Shown piece after piece: positions 61,772 to 64,000 of a stretch of DNA of 64,000 nucleotides. Both the position numbers and the translations under genes were made by a program. Source of the DNA: Bacteroidota bacterium (lineage in GTDB: Bacteria > Bacteroidota > Bacteroidia > Bacteroidales > Dysgonomonadaceae); the NCBI GenBank assembly GCA_023424395.1, contig JAFADY010000020.1, positions 62,001 to 126,000 of the forward strand. The letters run 5' to 3'. The stretch's first letter is position 1, and every line of letters begins with the position of its first letter. The notes below the pieces were generated by a model. The model was not told where the DNA came from. It did not search any database and worked only from the letters and a program-made list of their open reading frames with translations.

Positions 61772-63331
61772 TCAATTAACTCTCACTTCAATAACGGCAA
61801 TTTCGCGTTCGCTTCCATCGGGGCCTACGGCTCTTACACCCGAGATGTAAAAATATTTTCCACGTTGCAAGCGGCGTATTTGCTCTTTTTGCCTTTCGGA
61901 GAACTGGTTGCCGTTGGAAACTTCGGGAATGGCGTTACCCATAGAATCGAAGAATACGGTGCGGAAACTCGTTACCCTGAAAGGGATGTTCAATATACCA
62001 TCGTCAATGGCGGCTTTTATGCCTCCCGCGTTTACAAGCACGGCTTTGGCCAGCGCCCCGCCTTTAAACATGCTCGGATTGCCGTTGGCATCGGTATATT
62101 CGATATAAGGAGTCGGATCGGGCAATGCGCGCACGCGGAAATTCTTTGTCGCCAGTTGGCGGGTTTGTCCTCCGGCTGTCCTGGCCGAAATGGAGATGGT
62201 AGCATCTTGTCCTACGGCCGAAGGGCGCACGCTCCATAAATTCCCTTTTCGGGTGAGCGCTCCGTTGCTCATAGTTGCCGATACGTCTTGCGGCGTAATG
62301 CCGGGAACCGAAATACTTATTTCGTTGTCTATTCCGGCATACAACACATTCATTAAAGTGGGCGCGATGGTTGCCATAGGTTCAATGACGGTGTAGCTGT
62401 CCGAAAAATTACGTCTCATTATTGATCCGTCTCCCGTAACCATTTCTATATATCCTTCCACCGGAAAAGTGCCCACACTTCCTGTGCCTGCTGTAAATAC
62501 ACCGTTACTTGACGCGTCCAGCGTTCTTCCGTTCACGAATATGCGGGGCGATTGGGTGGAATCTTCGGCCGAAAGCACAATGCGGGCATTGTACGCTCCT
62601 CCTTGTATGATGACCTTAGACTCGGGAATTACGTAAGCGTTTATTCTGTTCACCCTAAAATCTCCTACATCCACGCTGTTCAGCAGAGTTGTAAGCGCTT
62701 CGCCTTCGGATGAACGGACATCGTTTTGCATTTTGGAAAGAATTGTTACTGCCGCGGAAATGGGCATATTCTCGAAAAGATATTCTTCCCAGTTTTTATT
62801 TAAAGAAGCCCTTTCGGGAGTTTCCGTACTGAGGTTTTTTTCGATAATTTCCCTGCGTTTGGGGTCGGTAATGTATTGAGTTACCGTTTCTCTGTACCGG
62901 TTGATACTTTCTTTCAATTTTGGGCCTTCTCCGTTAACGGGCGCCAGCATCGTAATACTCGCCGCGTCTAAGTTGTCTTTGTTTTTGATGTTGTGCACAT
63001 CTCCATCCTTGCCGTCGGCGCGCTTCACCATGCTTATCTTGAGGTTTTCGATGTAATTCACCAAAGAGTCGCTCATGGCCTTAACATTCAATCCCATGTT
63101 GTACCACTCGCCGGCTTTTTCAGGATTTTGCCGGTTGTACGATTCTAATTCGTCCATCACCAGCAGATTCCTCTCTTGCATGGTGGCAGAAGATTCGTTG
63201 AGGCTGTCTTCCACAATATCGAATCCGTTGAGCACTTCGACCGATACGTTGAGCGCCAACATAGAGATAAACACCAAATACATGAGGTTTATCATCTTCT
63301 GACGAGGAGAATTCGGACTATTAACTGCCAT
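61772..63331 (-). CDS. gldM: type IX secretion motor protein GldM (PorM)
   Basis: A 519-residue inner-membrane-anchored protein. The N-terminal single membrane segment lies in RQKMINLMYLVFISMLALNV, with a charged residue nearby (the conserved Glu follows in VSVEVLNGFD). A long periplasmic part of Ig-like domains follows, including GGAYNARIVLSAEDSTQSPR, VPGITPQDVSATMSNGALTR and KGGALAKAVLVNAGGIKAAI. GldL and GldM form the rotary motor that powers secretion and gliding. It starts three bases after the gldL stop. Full length and motifs are intact. Confidence 0.94.
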   Translation of the reverse strand: MAVNSPNSPRQKMINLMYLVFISMLALNVSVEVLNGFDIVEDSLNESSATMQERNLLVMDELESYNRQNPEKAGEWYNMGLNVKAMSDSLVNYIENLKISMVKRADGKDGDVHNIKNKDNLDAASITMLAPVNGEGPKLKESINRYRETVTQYITDPKRREIIEKNLSTETPERASLNKNWEEYLFENMPISAAVTILSKMQNDVRSSEGEALTTLLNSVDVGDFRVNRINAYVIPESKVIIQGGAYNARIVLSAEDSTQSPRIFVNGRTLDASSNGVFTAGTGSVGTFPVEGYIEMVTGDGSIMRRNFSDSYTVIEPMATIAPTLMNVLYAGIDNEISISVPGITPQDVSATMSNGALTRKGNLWSVRPSAVGQDATISISARTAGGQTRQLATKNFRVRALPDPTPYIEYTDANGNPSMFKGGALAKAVLVNAGGIKAAIDDGILNIPFRVTSFRTVFFDSMGNAIPEVSNGNQFSERQKEQIRRLQRGKYFYISGVRAVGPDGSEREIAVIEVRVN

Positions 63332-63334
63332 TTG

Positions 63335-64000
63335 TTACGGATTTGGTGTTTGTGAATTGTAAGGATTGTTTACCGGCATGTTTACGGTCATTGCCTGCAA
63401 CAAACGGGTATAAACCTGATTCAATTCTTTTATCTGTTGAGTCATTCGTTCGGTTTCGCGTTTGAAAACCGCGCTGTCGGGAACACTACCGTCGTACATG
63501 TTCTTGATTCTGCCCAAACCGTTATTTATATGATCTAACGTATCGATTTGGCCGCTGATACTCTTCAATTGAATTTCGTAAATGGTGTTCAAACCGGCGA
63601 TATTCCGGTTGAGGTTTTCCATTTGTTGGACGTATCCGAGCGAGTTCTGGCTGATATTTTGCGAATTATTGATGATGTGTTCGTAAGACGCTTGCAACGA
63701 TTCGGAAATTTTGGTTAGGGTGGCCGTGGCATCAGCAAATTTTTGCACATTATCTGTTACCGAAGATAATTGGCCTACGTGATCGTCGGGAGCAATATTC
63801 AAAGGAACGCTGACGCTCCGGGGAGTTTCCGTCATTACAAATTGCTCCTGCGATGCGTAATAAGCTTCTCTTGGGGTTTGTGGCTTAACTGTTGTTGCTA
63901 CAATATCTTCTTGCGAAAGATCGGGAGCATCTTCTGGATTTCCGGTTTGGAGCACAGGAAATACCCTATCCCATTGATAATCTCTGATGGGAGTATCAAA
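63335..64000 (-). CDS. gldL: type IX secretion motor protein GldL (PorL), 3' part
   Basis: The last 221 codons of gldL; the 5' part lies beyond the window edge. The frame is open from position 64000 (FDTPIRDYQWDRVFPVL) to the stop at 63335. The two N-terminal membrane helices are therefore missing here. The visible part is the cytosolic, helical C-terminus with coiled-coil character (TKISESLQASYEHIINNSQN, YGQLSSVTDNVQKF-like, ETERMTQQIKELNQVYTRLL). GldL couples proton flow to rotation of GldM. The order gldL-gldM-gldN with overlaps of three to fifty bases is as in other Bacteroidota. Confidence 0.92.
   Translation of the reverse strand, partial: FDTPIRDYQWDRVFPVLQTGNPEDAPDLSQEDIVATTVKPQTPREAYYASQEQFVMTETPRSVSVPLNIAPDDHVGQLSSVTDNVQKFADATATLTKISESLQASYEHIINNSQNISQNSLGYVQQMENLNRNIAGLNTIYEIQLKSISGQIDTLDHINNGLGRIKNMYDGSVPDSAVFKRETERMTQQIKELNQVYTRLLQAMTVNMPVNNPYNSQTPNP

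Overview
The window reads as a chromosomal segment of a Bacteroidota bacterium, most likely order Bacteroidales. The evidence is the type IX secretion/gliding genes (gldL, gldM, gldN, gldH), the Bacteroidota promoter form TTTG-N19/20-TAnnTTTG before several genes, the gldH-PSP1-holB gene order, meso-diaminopimelate dehydrogenase, and the debranching enzyme/GT4/GH57 glycogen cluster known from Bacteroides relatives. I saw no rRNA, tRNA or CRISPR array.

Layout. 0-8 kb: a membrane polyferredoxin, small or decaying genes (DUF6496, an MGMT fragment, a truncated Bro-N protein), mnmE, a TGS-type nucleoside kinase and a Na/Pi cotransporter. 7.7-16.8 kb: a broken RelE/ParE-type toxin next to a small possible antitoxin, SUI1 overlapping a RecB-like UvrD helicase, a 27-bp repeat tract, a broken DUF5655-type nuclease, small envelope proteins, a secreted phosphoesterase/beta-propeller, and a RAYT-like transposase between two direct repeats of about 180-190 bp. 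16.8-30.8 kb: an esterase, MscS, small enzymes, an MORN-repeat membrane gene with seven lesions, a LysM protein, a Crp/Fnr-thioredoxin-TrxB group, nagB, a flavodiiron protein, lgt, an MNT/HEPN pair whose HEPN is frameshifted, ddh and a rhomboid protease.

30.8-45.7 kb: the three-gene glycogen operon behind a clear promoter, engB, an SSS transporter, a HAD phosphatase, a lipid kinase, an ArsR-controlled redox operon (ArsR, DUF6132, lipoprotein thioredoxin, DUF302) with a readable promoter and operator, envelope proteins and dnaB. 45.7-49.4 kb: an AT-rich accessory island with a frameshifted secreted protein, an attC-like site, a 712-residue ATPase with zinc ribbon and winged helix, and a permuted copy of the RAYT repeat. 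49.4-57.5 kb: a second polyferredoxin (paralogue of the first gene), a Tat-type ferredoxin/aldo-keto reductase, a 1127-residue HEAT/DUF1080 protein and a Tat-type Gfo/Idh/MocA oxidoreductase. 57.5-64 kb: gldH, PSP1, holB, gldN, gldM and the 3' part of gldL.

Every housekeeping gene looks intact, while toxin, nuclease, transposase and repeat-protein genes carry frameshifts or deletions. This points to real decay of accessory genes rather than uniform sequencing error, although homopolymer-length errors cannot be excluded for individual cases. The best candidates for something undescribed are the AT-rich ATPase bounded by attC-like sequences and the RAYT with its long flanking repeats.
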